Shown in pieces: positions 17,067 through 28,810 of a stretch of DNA of 64,000 nucleotides. How positions within the stretch are numbered: the first letter of the stretch is position 1; each line of letters begins with the position of its first letter. The position numbers and the translations under genes were made by a program. This stretch comes from Salinibacterium sp. NG253 (lineage in GTDB: Bacteria; Actinomycetota; Actinomycetes; Actinomycetales; Microbacteriaceae): positions 868,378 to 932,377 of the forward strand of contig NZ_JADYWF010000001.1 of the NCBI RefSeq assembly GCF_015864945.1, written 5' to 3'. The notes beneath the pieces are model-generated. The model had not been told where the DNA came from and did not search any database. It saw only the letters and a list, made by a program, of their open reading frames with translations.

Positions 17067-18638
17067 ATGACCAACACCCCTGCACCATCCGTCGCTCACT
17101 CGGCACACGGTGCTCACGCAGAACTCAGTCCACTACGTCGACGGCTGATCCTCATCACGATGGCGCTCGCGCTCATGACGGTCATGTCGGCGGTCAGCGG
17201 GCTCAACGTGGCCCTGCCAAGCCTCGCCCGCGAGATCGGCGCCACTCAGACCGAACTGACCTGGATTGTCGATTCCTACACCGTCGCCTTTGCCGGCTTG
17301 CTGCTCGCCGCGGGCGCCATCGGTGACCGGTTCGGCCGCAAGGGCATCCTCATTATCGGTCTCGCCATCTTCGGTGCCGCAGCGGCGGGCGCGGCCTTCA
17401 CCACCGATGCGAACTCCCTCATCGTCCTGCGTGCCGTGATGGGTATCGGTGCTGCAGGAATCATGCCAACAACGCTCTCGGTCATCACGACCAGCTTCCC
17501 CGACGCCGAGCGCCCCAAAGCGGTCGGCGTGTGGGTGGGAGTCGCCGGCAGCGGTGCCGTGCTCGGGCTCTTCGGCACCGGACTCCTTCTCGAGTTCTTC
17601 GAATGGCACTCGTTCTTCTGGCTCAACGTCGTGCTCGCCATCCTCGGAATCATCGGCGCCATTCTCGTCGTGCCCCCGAGCAAAGAGGCCATCACTGGTC
17701 GCTTCGATGTGCTCGGCGCAGCACTATCGCTGATCGCCGTCAGCACTCTCGTCTACGGAATCATCGAAATAGCCGACACCTCAGGTGAAGAAGCACTTCC
17801 CTTCGTGATCCTCGGCAGCGGCCTCATCGCACTCGTCGCGTTCGTGCTGTGGGAACGCCACCACCCCGATCCGCTCCTCGACCCGCGACTCTTTGCCATT
17901 CGTGGGTTCTCGGCGGGAAGCCTCACCATCTTCATCCAGTTCTTCGCGGCGTTTGGGTTCTTCTTCACCATGCTGCAATACCTGCAATTCGTCGTCGGGC
18001 TCAGTGCGTTACAGGCCGCAGCGTGCATGCTCCCCATGCCTCTGGGGATGGTGCCGCTGGCTCGACTCGCGCCTGCCATTGCCGAGCGCGTCGGCTATCG
18101 CAAAGTCGTTCCGGCAGGACTCATACTCATGGCGGTTGGCTTTGTCATCATGTCGCTGCTCACTGTCGATTTCAACTACCTGCACTTCGTTTCGGGACTC
18201 GTCGTGTTTGCCGCCGGCATGGGTCTCGCCGGAACCCCTTCCACGACCGCCATCACGCAATCGCTCCCCCGCGAAAAGCAGGGGGTCGCTTCTGCGGTCA
18301 ATGACGTTGCGCGGGAATTCGGAAGCGCTCTCGGGATTGCGGTACTCGGTGGAGTCTTGGCCTCGGTCTATCGCACCACCGTCAGCGACGCCACGACCCA
18401 ACTGCCCGCCGACATCGCCGAGAAAGTGCAAGAGTCGATCGCCTTTACACAGTCGTCCATGATTTCCACGCTAGGACCAGCAGCGGATGCCCTCACCATC
18501 GCAGCCCGTGCCGCCTTCGTCGATGCCACCGCCGCATCTCTGCTCATTGCGGCCGCCGCGCTCGTGGTGACGGCGGTTGCGACCGCTGTCATTGGACCTC
18601 GACACGTGAGAGCGTCAGCGGTCTCGACGCCCGAATGA
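17067..18638 (+). CDS. MFS transporter, DHA2 (QacA/EmrB) type
   Basis: 523 residues with about fourteen membrane segments, the DHA2 size. Motif A is G-D-R-F-G-R-K-G, a motif C-like G-V-A-G-S-G-A-V-L-G lies near residue 155, and the first periplasmic loop ends in V-D-S-Y-T-V-A-F-A. Such exporters expel cationic or other drugs in exchange for protons; the substrate is unknown. An earlier in-frame start at 16989 lacks a ribosome site, while GAGGGA lies before the ATG at 17067. It is divergent from the TetR gene. Confidence 0.9.
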   Translation: MTNTPAPSVAHSAHGAHAELSPLRRRLILITMALALMTVMSAVSGLNVALPSLAREIGATQTELTWIVDSYTVAFAGLLLAAGAIGDRFGRKGILIIGLAIFGAAAAGAAFTTDANSLIVLRAVMGIGAAGIMPTTLSVITTSFPDAERPKAVGVWVGVAGSGAVLGLFGTGLLLEFFEWHSFFWLNVVLAILGIIGAILVVPPSKEAITGRFDVLGAALSLIAVSTLVYGIIEIADTSGEEALPFVILGSGLIALVAFVLWERHHPDPLLDPRLFAIRGFSAGSLTIFIQFFAAFGFFFTMLQYLQFVVGLSALQAAACMLPMPLGMVPLARLAPAIAERVGYRKVVPAGLILMAVGFVIMSLLTVDFNYLHFVSGLVVFAAGMGLAGTPSTTAITQSLPREKQGVASAVNDVAREFGSALGIAVLGGVLASVYRTTVSDATTQLPADIAEKVQESIAFTQSSMISTLGPAADALTIAARAAFVDATAASLLIAAAALVVTAVATAVIGPRHVRASAVSTPE

Positions 18639-18747
18639 GGGAAACCGGGCTCAGTGCACGCTCCCAGAACCCCCAGTTCACGGGCAGAGCGGTGTGCCAG
18701 ACCGTTTTTCGGGGCCACTTTCAGGACCGCGGTGTCACAATCAGATC

Positions 18748-19536
18748 ATGGATCAGCGGTTTAGCCGCCAGCTCGCGCTAACCCACTTTGGCGAGACGGC
18801 GCAAAAGAATTTGGCGAGCGCACGCGTGCTCGTGATTGGCGCAGGTGGCGTCGGCAGCACGGTCATTCCGTCGCTCGCCGCGGCCGGCGTCGGAACCGTT
18901 GGTGTGATTGATGACGACCGTGTTGAGCTCAGCAATTTGCACCGCCAACACATCCACCGGCTCTTGGATGTCGGCTACAAAAAAGTTGTCTCTGCTGTTG
19001 AGCGGGTGGCTGAGCTCAGCCCCGCGACAACCGTTATTGCGATCGATGCCAAGTTGACCCCGCAGAACGCTCTCGAGCTTTTTGCGGAGTACGACCTCGT
19101 GGTCGACGGCAGCGACAACTATGCGACCCACTACCTCGCAGCGGATGCCGCCGAGATCACCGGGATTCCGCTGGTGTGGGGTGTCGCCTGTGAGTTCTGG
19201 GCCCAGGCCGGAGTGTCGTGGCCGGCTCGCGGCGCGGGCTTCCGCGACCTCTACCCGCTGCCGCCCGAAGCCGCGACGGTGGACACCAACGTGATGCATG
19301 GCATCTTCCCCGGCGCCGTGAGCGTAGTCGCGTCAATCGTCACGAGCGAAGCGATCAAGATTGCGGCTCAGATTGGCACGACGCTACTCAACCGGGCCAC
19401 GAACTACGACGCGCTCTCTGGCGAATTTCGCGAAGTGCCGTTCGAGCGCGTCCCCGACGCGGCCCCTATTACTGAACTCGCGGACTACCGCCACCTCTTC
19501 GCCTACTCCCCCGTTGACGAGTGGCCAACTAGCTAA
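18748..19536 (+). CDS. ThiF/MoeB-like adenylyltransferase without zinc cysteines
   Basis: 262 residues of the E1-like ThiF fold. Seen: the nucleotide loop G-A-G-G-V-G-S near residue 31, D-D-D-R-V-E-L-S-N-L-H-R-Q near 54 and the D-G-S-D-N-Y motif near 117. Family members activate the C-terminus of ubiquitin-like sulfur carriers (ThiS, MoaD) as acyl-adenylates. The CxxC pairs that hold zinc in MoeB and ThiF are absent: the first site reads D-L-Y-P-L and the second has no cysteine. The C-terminal rhodanese domain seen in some MoeB proteins is also lacking. No carrier gene is adjacent. CACAAT six bases before the ATG suggests a leaderless start. Confidence 0.82.
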   Translation: MDQRFSRQLALTHFGETAQKNLASARVLVIGAGGVGSTVIPSLAAAGVGTVGVIDDDRVELSNLHRQHIHRLLDVGYKKVVSAVERVAELSPATTVIAIDAKLTPQNALELFAEYDLVVDGSDNYATHYLAADAAEITGIPLVWGVACEFWAQAGVSWPARGAGFRDLYPLPPEAATVDTNVMHGIFPGAVSVVASIVTSEAIKIAAQIGTTLLNRATNYDALSGEFREVPFERVPDAAPITELADYRHLFAYSPVDEWPTS

Positions 19537-19545
19537 CGCCCTGGG

Positions 19546-20268
19546 CTACTGGCGTGGCACCGTGACGCGATCGCTGATCGCCCAGCGTGCCCACCGAGCT
19601 CGGCTGATCGCGATCAGCCCCACCGCGATGGCGATGATGAACGCGGCGATGCCGAGAACATACACGAGCACTCCGCCCCAGCCGTCCGGCCCATTGGGCT
19701 CCAAGAAGGGGTAGGGGAACCAACCGTCGAGCAACCCGCGCACGATCGTGAAGGCCAACCAGACCAGCGGATAGATGATCACAATGCGCACGTCGCGCAT
19801 CCTCAGCACCGGGCGCGACGGCGACAGCAGCCAGTCGAGCAACAAAAACAACGGCACCCACACGTGGATGACTTCGTTCGGCCACTGAATACCCACATAG
19901 CCGTTATCGGGCAGACCCCGCAGCAACACGTTGTAGACAACGGCGGTGACGACCGCATACGAGACGACGGATGCCCGCAGCACCCCCAGCAGCGTCGGCT
20001 CAACTTGGCGGCGCACAGCCACCAGCCCGCTCAGCGCAAGAATAACGATGTTGATCAGGCTCGACTGGATCGTGAAGTAGCTGAAGTATTCCACCGCCAC
20101 GAAGTCATTGTGAATCGACTCGTCAATCACCTGCGTGGCGATACTCGCCAGCACGAGCGCTGAGGCGATGAGCCGGAGTGCACCGACGAGCCGCAGCACT
20201 TTCGGTGGTCCGCCAACGAAAGCGAAATCTCGGGGTCGGGGGAACTTGCGCTGCACATTCGTCGTCAC
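19546..20268 (-). CDS. Pr6Pr-family membrane protein (FAR-17a/AIG1-like)
   Basis: 240 residues with six hydrophobic segments. Landmarks W-P-N-E-V-I-H-V-W-V-P and W-L-L-S-P fit the Pr6Pr/FAR-17a group; eukaryotic relatives hydrolyse fatty-acid esters of hydroxy fatty acids with a Thr/His pair, and the H in V-I-H-V-W is at the expected place. The bacterial role is unknown. It converges with the ThiF-like gene nine bases apart and is divergent from the DUF1353 gene. Confidence 0.78.
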   Translation of the reverse strand: MTTNVQRKFPRPRDFAFVGGPPKVLRLVGALRLIASALVLASIATQVIDESIHNDFVAVEYFSYFTIQSSLINIVILALSGLVAVRRQVEPTLLGVLRASVVSYAVVTAVVYNVLLRGLPDNGYVGIQWPNEVIHVWVPLFLLLDWLLSPSRPVLRMRDVRIVIIYPLVWLAFTIVRGLLDGWFPYPFLEPNGPDGWGGVLVYVLGIAAFIIAIAVGLIAISRARWARWAISDRVTVPRQ

Positions 20269-20314
20269 TCCGACAGACTAGTCTGCAGACGCCAGTTCGA
20301 CAGAGGAGCTCAGC

Positions 20315-21079
20315 ATGCCATTCACCGATTGTCACGGGAATGAATTGCGCAGCCTGCCTCTGGTCTACCGACTGGATCGCGACTTTCAGGTTGCCGAGCC
20401 GTTCTGCTGGCGCGACCCTCGCCCCGGTGGCGGAGTCTTCGAAGTGCCGGCGCACGACCCTTCGCTGCCGCCGACCGAAGGCAACAGCACCGACTTCGCC
20501 TCCGTGCCGCCCTTTCTCTGGGGACTGATCGCGAGCTATGGCAAACAAACGCTTGCCGCGATTCTGCACGATCACCTCACCTACCAAACCCGGCTTGCGC
20601 CTACTGAAGACAGGCTGGCCCTGCGCCGTGTCGCCGACGAAACCTTCCGCGTCGCACTCGTCGATAGCGGAGTGCACCAGTTGCGCGCCCGCGTCATGTG
20701 GGCTGCCGTGGGCATCGAACGCTACGCCCACCACGGCGGTGCGCTGGGGTGGCTCATCATCGCGCAACTCGCACTGGGCATTCTGGCGCTCATCGCGGCC
20801 GTCGTACTTGGCGTTCTCGTTCAACCGCTCTGGTTGTTGCTCGCGGCAGCCCCCGCTGCGCTAGCGCTGGTCTGGGGCAAGAACGCGGATCTCGTTCTTG
20901 CGTCGACCTATTTAGGTGCGTTATATGCGCCCCTTGTTGCGGCCGCGTTTATTGGTTCGCGCTTGGAACAACTGCTCGCGACCGTCATCTGGGTCGGAAC
21001 GGGCACTGCCGGCCCTGCGCCCAAGGCAGAGCCGACGCTGCGCTGGCCCGACCACGGCACGACGCTGCCACCCGCCTGA
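20315..21079 (+). CDS. DUF1353-domain protein with C-terminal membrane helices
   Basis: 254 residues. The N-terminal half matches DUF1353 (T-D-F-A-S-V-P-P-F-L-W, then A-A-I-L-H-D-H-L-T-Y), a domain also common in phage genomes with possible catalytic histidine/aspartate. The C-terminal half holds three hydrophobic segments (about 145-165, 168-185, 195-215), so the domain is probably membrane-tethered. Function unknown. No other phage-like gene is nearby, so transfer is not implied. Confidence 0.75.
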   Translation: MPFTDCHGNELRSLPLVYRLDRDFQVAEPFCWRDPRPGGGVFEVPAHDPSLPPTEGNSTDFASVPPFLWGLIASYGKQTLAAILHDHLTYQTRLAPTEDRLALRRVADETFRVALVDSGVHQLRARVMWAAVGIERYAHHGGALGWLIIAQLALGILALIAAVVLGVLVQPLWLLLAAAPAALALVWGKNADLVLASTYLGALYAPLVAAAFIGSRLEQLLATVIWVGTGTAGPAPKAEPTLRWPDHGTTLPPA

Positions 21080-21137
21080 TCGGGCCGCCGGCCTCGGCGA
21101 CAACTCCGCCATCGGCACTTCGCAGCGTTAACGCACA

Positions 21138-21167
21138 ACGGCCGCCCCGCAGAAGCGGAACGGCCGT
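21138..21167. terminator. Hairpin between DUF1353 gene and ilvC
   Basis: Seven-base arms ACGGCCG and CGGCCGT with a second inner stem CCGC/GCGG lie between two converging genes. There is no T-run, so intrinsic termination would be weak. Confidence 0.5.
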
Positions 21168-21185
21168 CGTAGTGACTAGCGAAAG

Positions 21186-22747
<1,562 letters not shown>

Positions 22748-22751
22748 CGCT

Positions 22752-24536
22752 CTACTCCTCTTCCCACTCGGGGGCATGATCGCGCGCATACTGCACGCTT
22801 GAGTTTCCAACGCCCTGCGGCACCATCGGCCAGACCATTGCGTCACGGCTGACGACGAAGTCGATCACCACGGGGCGATCATTCGTGTCGAGCGCGAGCT
22901 GGATGGCGGCGTCGATTTCTTCCTTCTTCGTGACGCGAATAGCCAGGCACCCGTAGGCATCCGCCAGCTTCACGAAGTCCGGAATCATCACCGTGTCATG
23001 ACCGGTGTTGAGGTCAGTGAACGAGTGGCGTCCGTCATAGAACAGCGTCTGCCACTGACGAACCATGCCCAAGCTGGAGTTGTTGATGATCGCGACCTTG
23101 ATCGGAATCTTGTTGATCGTGCAGGTGGCAAGCTCTTGGTTGGTCATCTGGAAGCATCCATCGCCATCAATGGCCCACACGGGACGATCGGGGTTCGCTA
23201 CCTTCGCGCCCATGGCAGCGGGTACGCCGTAACCCATTGTTCCGGCACCACCAGAGTTGAGCCACGAGTTGGGGCGTTCGTGCTTGATGAACTGTGCAGA
23301 CCACATCTGGTGCTGACCAACGCCAGCCGCAAAAATGCCCTCGGGCCCGGTGATTTCACCGATGCGCTGGATCACATATTGCGGCGACAGCAGCCCGTCA
23401 TCAGGTTCGGTGAACCCGAGCGGGAACTGGTTGCGGAGCGAGTTGAGGCGCTCCCACCACGCGGTGTAGTCAGGCTTCGTTGACACGCTCGCGTCAGCAA
23501 ATGCTGCCGTGAGGTCAACGATGACGTCTTTTGCATCGCCAACGATAGGAACCTCAGCGGCGCGAATCTTGCCGATCTCAGCCGGGTCGATATCAACGTG
23601 AACAACCTTCGCGAGAGGCGCGAACTCACTCGGCTTTCCCGTAACGCGGTCGTCGAAACGAGCGCCGAGCGAGATGAGGAGATCGGACTCTTGGATCGCG
23701 AGAACAGCAGGAACAGAGCCGTGCATTCCCGGCATCCCGAGGTTCAAGTCGTTGGAGTCGGGGAACGCACCGCGCGCCATCAGCGTGGTCACGATGGGGG
23801 CACCCACGAGGGTTGCCAGCTCGAGCAGCTCAGCTGAGGCACCCGAGCGAACAACGCCACCACCCACATAGAACACGGGGCGTTCAGCTTCAGCCAGCAT
23901 TTGCGCTGCAGCCTGAACCTGCTTGCCGTGCGCCTTCATGACCGGACGGTAACCGGGCAGGTCAACCTTGGGCGGCCAAATGAAGGGGGCGGATGCCTGC
24001 TGGCAGTCCTTCGTGACGTCAACGAGCACCGGACCAGGGCGGCCCGTCGTCGCAATGTGGTACGCCGCTGCGATCGTTGCCGGAATGTCTTCCGGCTTTG
24101 TGACGAGGAACGAGTGCTTCGTGATCGGCATCGTGATTCCCGAGATGTCGACCTCTTGGAACGCGTCGGTTCCCATCGAGCTCGAAAACACCTGACCGGT
24201 GATCGCAAGCATCGGCACGGAGTCCATGTGGGCATCCGCGATTGCTGTCACGAGGTTCGTGGCCCCCGGACCCGACGTCGCAATGCAGACACCGAGCTTT
24301 CCGGATGACGAGGCGTAGCCCTCAGCAGCGTGACCAGCACCCTGCTCGTGGCGAACCAAAATGTGACGGATAGCAGTGGATGCCATGAGTTCGTCGTAGA
24401 AGGGCATGATGGCGCCGCCGGGCAAGCCGAAAACGTCTTTCACGCCCAGCTTTTCCAGACTGCGCAGAATGGCACCTGAACCGGTCAAGATGTCCGGTGT
24501 CGTGCTCTTCGGCCGCGGTGCGGGTTCAGAGGACAT
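22752..24536 (-). CDS. ilvB: Acetolactate synthase large subunit
   Basis: 594 residues, ThDP-dependent catalytic subunit that joins two pyruvates, or pyruvate with 2-oxobutyrate. The catalytic glutamate lies in [11 protein letters not shown] near residue 67, and the ThDP motif starting G-D-G-C-F-Q-M-T near 440 ends in N-N. The N-terminus P-A-P-R-P-K-S-T precedes the fold. It is 34 bases after ilvD and four before ilvN. The short gap leaves no room for a leader-peptide attenuator directly before ilvB. Confidence 0.97.
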   Translation of the reverse strand: MSSEPAPRPKSTTPDILTGSGAILRSLEKLGVKDVFGLPGGAIMPFYDELMASTAIRHILVRHEQGAGHAAEGYASSSGKLGVCIATSGPGATNLVTAIADAHMDSVPMLAITGQVFSSSMGTDAFQEVDISGITMPITKHSFLVTKPEDIPATIAAAYHIATTGRPGPVLVDVTKDCQQASAPFIWPPKVDLPGYRPVMKAHGKQVQAAAQMLAEAERPVFYVGGGVVRSGASAELLELATLVGAPIVTTLMARGAFPDSNDLNLGMPGMHGSVPAVLAIQESDLLISLGARFDDRVTGKPSEFAPLAKVVHVDIDPAEIGKIRAAEVPIVGDAKDVIVDLTAAFADASVSTKPDYTAWWERLNSLRNQFPLGFTEPDDGLLSPQYVIQRIGEITGPEGIFAAGVGQHQMWSAQFIKHERPNSWLNSGGAGTMGYGVPAAMGAKVANPDRPVWAIDGDGCFQMTNQELATCTINKIPIKVAIINNSSLGMVRQWQTLFYDGRHSFTDLNTGHDTVMIPDFVKLADAYGCLAIRVTKKEEIDAAIQLALDTNDRPVVIDFVVSRDAMVWPMVPQGVGNSSVQYARDHAPEWEEE

Positions 24537-24570
24537 GTGTAAATCCTTTTAGTTGAATGGTGAGCTGGCG

Positions 24571-26274
24571 CTAACTGGTGACCGCACCGCGAGCGGCGGA
24601 CTGCACAAGCTTCGAATACTTGGCAAGAACGCCTCGCGTGTAACGCGGAGGGAGAGGGGCCCAGCCTTTTCGGCGGGCTTCGAGCTCAGCGGAGTCGACA
24701 AGTAAGTCGAGCGAGCGAGCTGCGATATTGACCCGTATCAGATCACCATCGCGCACGAAGGCAATAGGACCTGCGTCTACTGCTTCGGGAGCTATGTGGC
24801 CGATGCACAGCCCGGTTGTGCCGCCTGAGAATCGTCCGTCCGTCAAGAGTAGTACATCTTTACCGAGTCCAGCGCCCTTGATGGCCGCAGTGATCGCGAG
24901 CATCTCGCGCATACCCGGTCCGCCCTTGGGCCCTTCATAGCGGATGACGACAACCGAGCCAGCCTCGATCGTGCCGGCGGTGAGAGCATCCAGCGCTTCA
25001 CGCTCGCGTTCGAAGACCCGTGCGGGGCCCTCAAACTCAGAGAGGTCAAAGCCGGCCGTCTTGACGACAGCACCTTCGGGAGCCAACGAACCCTTGAGAA
25101 TCGTGAGGCCACCGGTGGGGTGAATAGGGTTATCGAAGGTGCGCAACACCTTGCCGTCGAGAGGATCAATATCCATCTCGGCGAGGTTTTCGGCAACGGT
25201 CTTGCCCGTCACGGTGAGCGCGTCACCGTGGATGAGGCCCTCCTCAAGGAGCGCCTTCATGAGAACGGGGAGTCCGCCATGACGGTCGACATCGTTCATG
25301 ACGTACTGGCCGAACGGCTTGAGGTCAGCAAGGTGCGGAACCTTGTCACCGATGCGGTTGAAGTCATCGAGTGTGAGCTCAACTTCGGCCTCGCTGGCGA
25401 TCGCCAGAATGTGCAGCACAACGTTGGTCGAGCCACCAAGAGCCATGGCTACGGTGATCGCGTTTTCGAACGCCTTCTTCGTCATGATGTCGCGCGAGGT
25501 GATGCCCTTGCGCAGCAAGTTGACGACGGCTTCACCCGAACGGTGCGCGAAGTAGTCGCGACGACGGTCGGCGGATGCGGGGCTTGCCGAGCCGGGAAGG
25601 CTCATTCCCAGCGCTTCCGCGACGCTCGCCATCGTGTTGGCGGTGTACATGCCGCCACAGGCGCCTTCGCCGGGAGCGAAAGCACACTCGATGCGCTTGG
25701 CATCGGCTTCGCTCATCCGACCAGCCTTGACAGCGCCAACAGCTTCGAAGGAGTCAATGATGGTGATGTCTTTTTCGGTGCCGTCGCTGAGCTTGACCCA
25801 GCCCGGAGCAATCGAACCCGCATAGAGGAAGACCGAAGCGAGGTTGAGTCGTGCCGCCGCCATGAGCATTCCGGGCAGCGACTTGTCGCAACCCGCGAGC
25901 GTGACCGAACCGTCCAGGCGCTCGGCCTCCATGACAACCTCAACGGAGTCGGCAATGACCTCGCGGCTCACGAGCGAAAAGTGCATGCCTTCGTGACCCA
26001 TCGAGATGCCGTCAGAGACGCTGATGGTGCCGAACTGCAGCGGGTATCCCCCACCAGCGTGAACGCCTTCCTTGGCGCCCTGAGCAAGTCGATCAAGCGA
26101 GAGGTTGCACGGCGTGATCTCGTTCCACGAGCTTGCAATACCAATTTGGGGCTTATCCCAGTCGGCATCACCCATACCGACAGCGCGAAGCATTCCGCGC
26201 GATGTAGTGGCTTCAATCCCGTCGGTGACTGTGCGGGAACGTGGCTTGATATCGATCGAATCACTCTCAGACAT
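24571..26274 (-). CDS. ilvD: Dihydroxy-acid dehydratase
   Basis: 567 residues, iron-sulfur enzyme that dehydrates dihydroxy acids to the 2-oxo acids transaminated by IlvE. Cluster-ligand cysteines are in A-G-C-D-K-S-L-P-G near residue 128 and in G-A-C-G-G-M-Y near 200. A typical C-terminal block reads [10 protein letters not shown]. It begins 27 bases after otsB on the same strand and continues into ilvB. Confidence 0.97.
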   Translation of the reverse strand: MSESDSIDIKPRSRTVTDGIEATTSRGMLRAVGMGDADWDKPQIGIASSWNEITPCNLSLDRLAQGAKEGVHAGGGYPLQFGTISVSDGISMGHEGMHFSLVSREVIADSVEVVMEAERLDGSVTLAGCDKSLPGMLMAAARLNLASVFLYAGSIAPGWVKLSDGTEKDITIIDSFEAVGAVKAGRMSEADAKRIECAFAPGEGACGGMYTANTMASVAEALGMSLPGSASPASADRRRDYFAHRSGEAVVNLLRKGITSRDIMTKKAFENAITVAMALGGSTNVVLHILAIASEAEVELTLDDFNRIGDKVPHLADLKPFGQYVMNDVDRHGGLPVLMKALLEEGLIHGDALTVTGKTVAENLAEMDIDPLDGKVLRTFDNPIHPTGGLTILKGSLAPEGAVVKTAGFDLSEFEGPARVFEREREALDALTAGTIEAGSVVVIRYEGPKGGPGMREMLAITAAIKGAGLGKDVLLLTDGRFSGGTTGLCIGHIAPEAVDAGPIAFVRDGDLIRVNIAARSLDLLVDSAELEARRKGWAPLPPRYTRGVLAKYSKLVQSAARGAVTS

Positions 26275-26301
26275 GCTTCGAGTTTAGGGCGTACCGCTAC
26301 A

Positions 26302-27099
26302 TCAGTTTGCGCGCGCCGATACCACGGCGTGACGCTTGTCGGCTAAGACAGCCAAAAGTTGTGCGATTTCAGCTGTTCCAGCCACCCGCAGCCGGGCAAC
26401 GGATGGTGCATCGCCGACGCGCACTCCGAGGTCATCTGGCCCGAGAACAATCAGGGCATCCTCGTCAGTCGTGTCATCGCCGGCAAAGAACACGGCATCC
26501 GCCCCCACGTAGTCCCGCAGGCGCGTGATCGCATCGCCCTTGTTGGCGTCGTGGATAGCAAACTCGATGATGTTCTTGCCAAAACGAGTGGTGAGGCCCG
26601 GGATCTCCGCTTCAACCCGCGCGACCGACTCCGCCGTGAGCCGTTCCGCGTCTTCTGCCGACGTCATACGAACGTGCAGAGCACGCCCGGCTGGTTTGAT
26701 TTCCACCCACGCGCCCTCAGCGCTAGCGGCCAACTCGTGTGTGAGCGCATCGAGCCGCTCAAGAGCCGCCGTGTTCTCTGCGCTCATCGGCAAGTGTGAA
26801 TCGCCCTCGTCGAGGCGGTACTCCAACCCGTGCGAGCCACCGAACAGCACGCGGTCGCCGAGGTGCGCGACGTGCTCGAGGCTGTCGAGCGCGCGACCAG
26901 AAACGAGAGCCAAACGGGTGTCGGCGAGGTCGAGCATCCGCACCAACTGCTCTTGGGCGGCAGGGATGGCTCGGGAATCCAGCGGGTCATCGACTTCTGG
27001 CGCCAAAGTACCGTCAAAGTCGAGAGCAATCAGGAGCGTTTGAGTCGAAACGAGGTGGTCAATGGCCGCCTCTATTTCGGAGGCAGTCGAGTAGTTCAC
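26302..27099 (-). CDS. otsB: Trehalose-6-phosphate phosphatase
   Basis: 265 residues from a GTG, HAD-superfamily phosphatase that releases trehalose. The nucleophile motif is D-F-D-G-T-L-A-P near residue 28, the middle motif S-G-R, and the final acidic motif G-D-D-T-T-D-E-D near 205. The frame is open to an ATG at 27132, but the GTG at 27099 overlaps the otsA stop by four bases (GTGA), the usual coupling, and the extra eleven residues are not conserved-looking. It forms a pair with otsA. Confidence 0.93.
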   Translation of the reverse strand: MNYSTASEIEAAIDHLVSTQTLLIALDFDGTLAPEVDDPLDSRAIPAAQEQLVRMLDLADTRLALVSGRALDSLEHVAHLGDRVLFGGSHGLEYRLDEGDSHLPMSAENTAALERLDALTHELAASAEGAWVEIKPAGRALHVRMTSAEDAERLTAESVARVEAEIPGLTTRFGKNIIEFAIHDANKGDAITRLRDYVGADAVFFAGDDTTDEDALIVLGPDDLGVRVGDAPSVARLRVAGTAEIAQLLAVLADKRHAVVSARAN

Positions 27100-28610
27100 G
27101 GGCGTCTCACTCGCTTTCGTTCGATGGTCCACTCGACTTCTTCAGCCATTTCGAGTGGGGCAATGCGGCGGTGACGATCAGAGCGTGTCGCCGCCAAGTT
27201 CTTCAAGAACGCATTCGACCAGCGCTCCACATCGTGTTCAAGCACACGCTTGCGCATGGAACGCATCCGCAGTGCCCGATCAGCCTTGGGCATGTTGATG
27301 GCCTTCATCATCGCGTCTTTCAAACCGTCGATGTCATGCGGATTAACAAGTAGTGCCTTGCGAAGCTCTTCTGACGCCCCCGCGAATTCACTCAGGATGA
27401 GCACACCATCGTTATCGAATCTGGCCGCCACATACTCCTTGGCCACCAAGTTCATGCCGTCACGAAGCGCAGTGACGAGCAGTACGTCTGCGGCGAGGTA
27501 CAGCGCAACCATCTCTTCACGAGGGAACCCCTGATGTAGATAGTTAATCGGCGCATGGCTGAGCGTGCTGAACTCACCGTTGATGCGACCAACAGTTAAC
27601 TCAATCTCATCGCGCAAGTGCATGTAGGCCTCAACGCGCTCGCGGCTCGGGCTCGCGACTTGAATGAGCGCAACATCGCCGACCTCGATCGAGCCATCCC
27701 GCAACAGTTCTCCATAGGCCTTCAGGCGATGACGGATGCCCTTGGTGTAGTCAAGACGGTCAACACCGAACATGACCGTCTTCGGGTTACCGAGCCCCTT
27801 GCGAATGTCGCGAGCACGTTGCTGAATCGCGGGATCGCGCGCCAACTGCTCAAAACTGCGCGAATCAATGGAAATCGGGAACGCTTTCGCGACGACTCGA
27901 CGAGTCGGTTGCCCCTCAATCGTGACCTCAATCGCAGGATTCTTGGTCGGATGATTCGTGAGACGGCGCACGGCAGATGAGAAGTTCGAAGCGTCAGCGG
28001 AGCGCTGAAAACCGACAACGTCGGCTCCGAGCATGCCCTCAATGATCTGGGTGCGCCACGGAAGCTGCGCAAAAATCCCGTAGGGCGGGAACGGGATGTG
28101 GTTGAAGAAGCCGATTGTGAGATCGGGACGCATTTCGCGCAGCATGCGCGGCACGAGCTGGAGTTGGTAGTCCTGAACCCACACGACAGCACCCTCGGCG
28201 CTGTTGGCGGCTGCGGCATCCGCAAATCGCTTATTGACCGTTACATAGTCGTCCCACCACTCGCGGTGATAGGCCGGTGGCGCAATGACATCGTGGTAGA
28301 GCGGCCACAGAGTGTCGTTGCTGAAGCCCTCGTAATACTCCTCAATATCTTGGGAGCTCAGCGGCACCGGAATGATCTGGATGCCGTCTTGATGAAACGG
28401 TTCGATCTCGAGATCGGGGCGACCAGCCCACCCCACCCAGGCGCCGTCGGCCTTCTGCATCATTGGCTCGAGAGCCGTAACGAGACCACCTGGAGAACGC
28501 TTCCAGCTCAGTGACCCATCCTCTTCAACAGTGCAATCCACTGGAAGTCGGTTCGAAACGACAACGAAGTCGTACTCGGACGGGGAAGAATCATTCTTTG
28601 CTTCCATCAT
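27096..28610 (-). CDS. otsA: Trehalose-6-phosphate synthase
   Basis: 504 residues, GT20-family enzyme joining glucose from UDP- (or ADP-) glucose to glucose-6-phosphate. Seen: V-V-S-N-R-L-P-V near residue 17, the substrate segments W-V-Q-D-Y-Q-L and F-N-H-I-P-F-P, G-V-D-R-L-D-Y-T-K-G near 265, and D-G-M-N-L-V-A-K-E-Y near 365. It starts M-M-E, so the second Met may be used. It heads a run into otsB and ilvDBNC. Trehalose serves as osmolyte and cell-envelope building block. Confidence 0.96.
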   Translation of the reverse strand: MMEAKNDSSPSEYDFVVVSNRLPVDCTVEEDGSLSWKRSPGGLVTALEPMMQKADGAWVGWAGRPDLEIEPFHQDGIQIIPVPLSSQDIEEYYEGFSNDTLWPLYHDVIAPPAYHREWWDDYVTVNKRFADAAAANSAEGAVVWVQDYQLQLVPRMLREMRPDLTIGFFNHIPFPPYGIFAQLPWRTQIIEGMLGADVVGFQRSADASNFSSAVRRLTNHPTKNPAIEVTIEGQPTRRVVAKAFPISIDSRSFEQLARDPAIQQRARDIRKGLGNPKTVMFGVDRLDYTKGIRHRLKAYGELLRDGSIEVGDVALIQVASPSRERVEAYMHLRDEIELTVGRINGEFSTLSHAPINYLHQGFPREEMVALYLAADVLLVTALRDGMNLVAKEYVAARFDNDGVLILSEFAGASEELRKALLVNPHDIDGLKDAMMKAINMPKADRALRMRSMRKRVLEHDVERWSNAFLKNLAATRSDRHRRIAPLEMAEEVEWTIERKRVRRP

Positions 28611-28810
28611 GTAGTTACGTTACCAGCGAGGCTTGGAGAGTGGCTGGAGATCACGTTTCCGAACCAATTCGTTCTTGTGACAAAACCGAGACATGTTCCG
28701 CCGCAACCCGGATACTGGCTCCCACTAGGCTCCTTCTTGCCCACGGCTCCGCGGGTGCGCGCGTCCACACCAGGAGGTGCGCGAATAACCCGAATCGAAA
28801 GAGGCCCCTC

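Noticed and set aside
20315-20800. DUF1353 as sign of a prophage
   Set aside because: The domain is fused to membrane helices and no other phage gene is present.
24537-24570. Possible ilvB leader-peptide attenuator
   Set aside because: Only 34 bases separate ilvD and ilvB, too short for a leader peptide and two alternative hairpins.
25120-26346. 408-residue open frame on the plus strand
   Set aside because: Antisense to ilvD, which is unambiguous.
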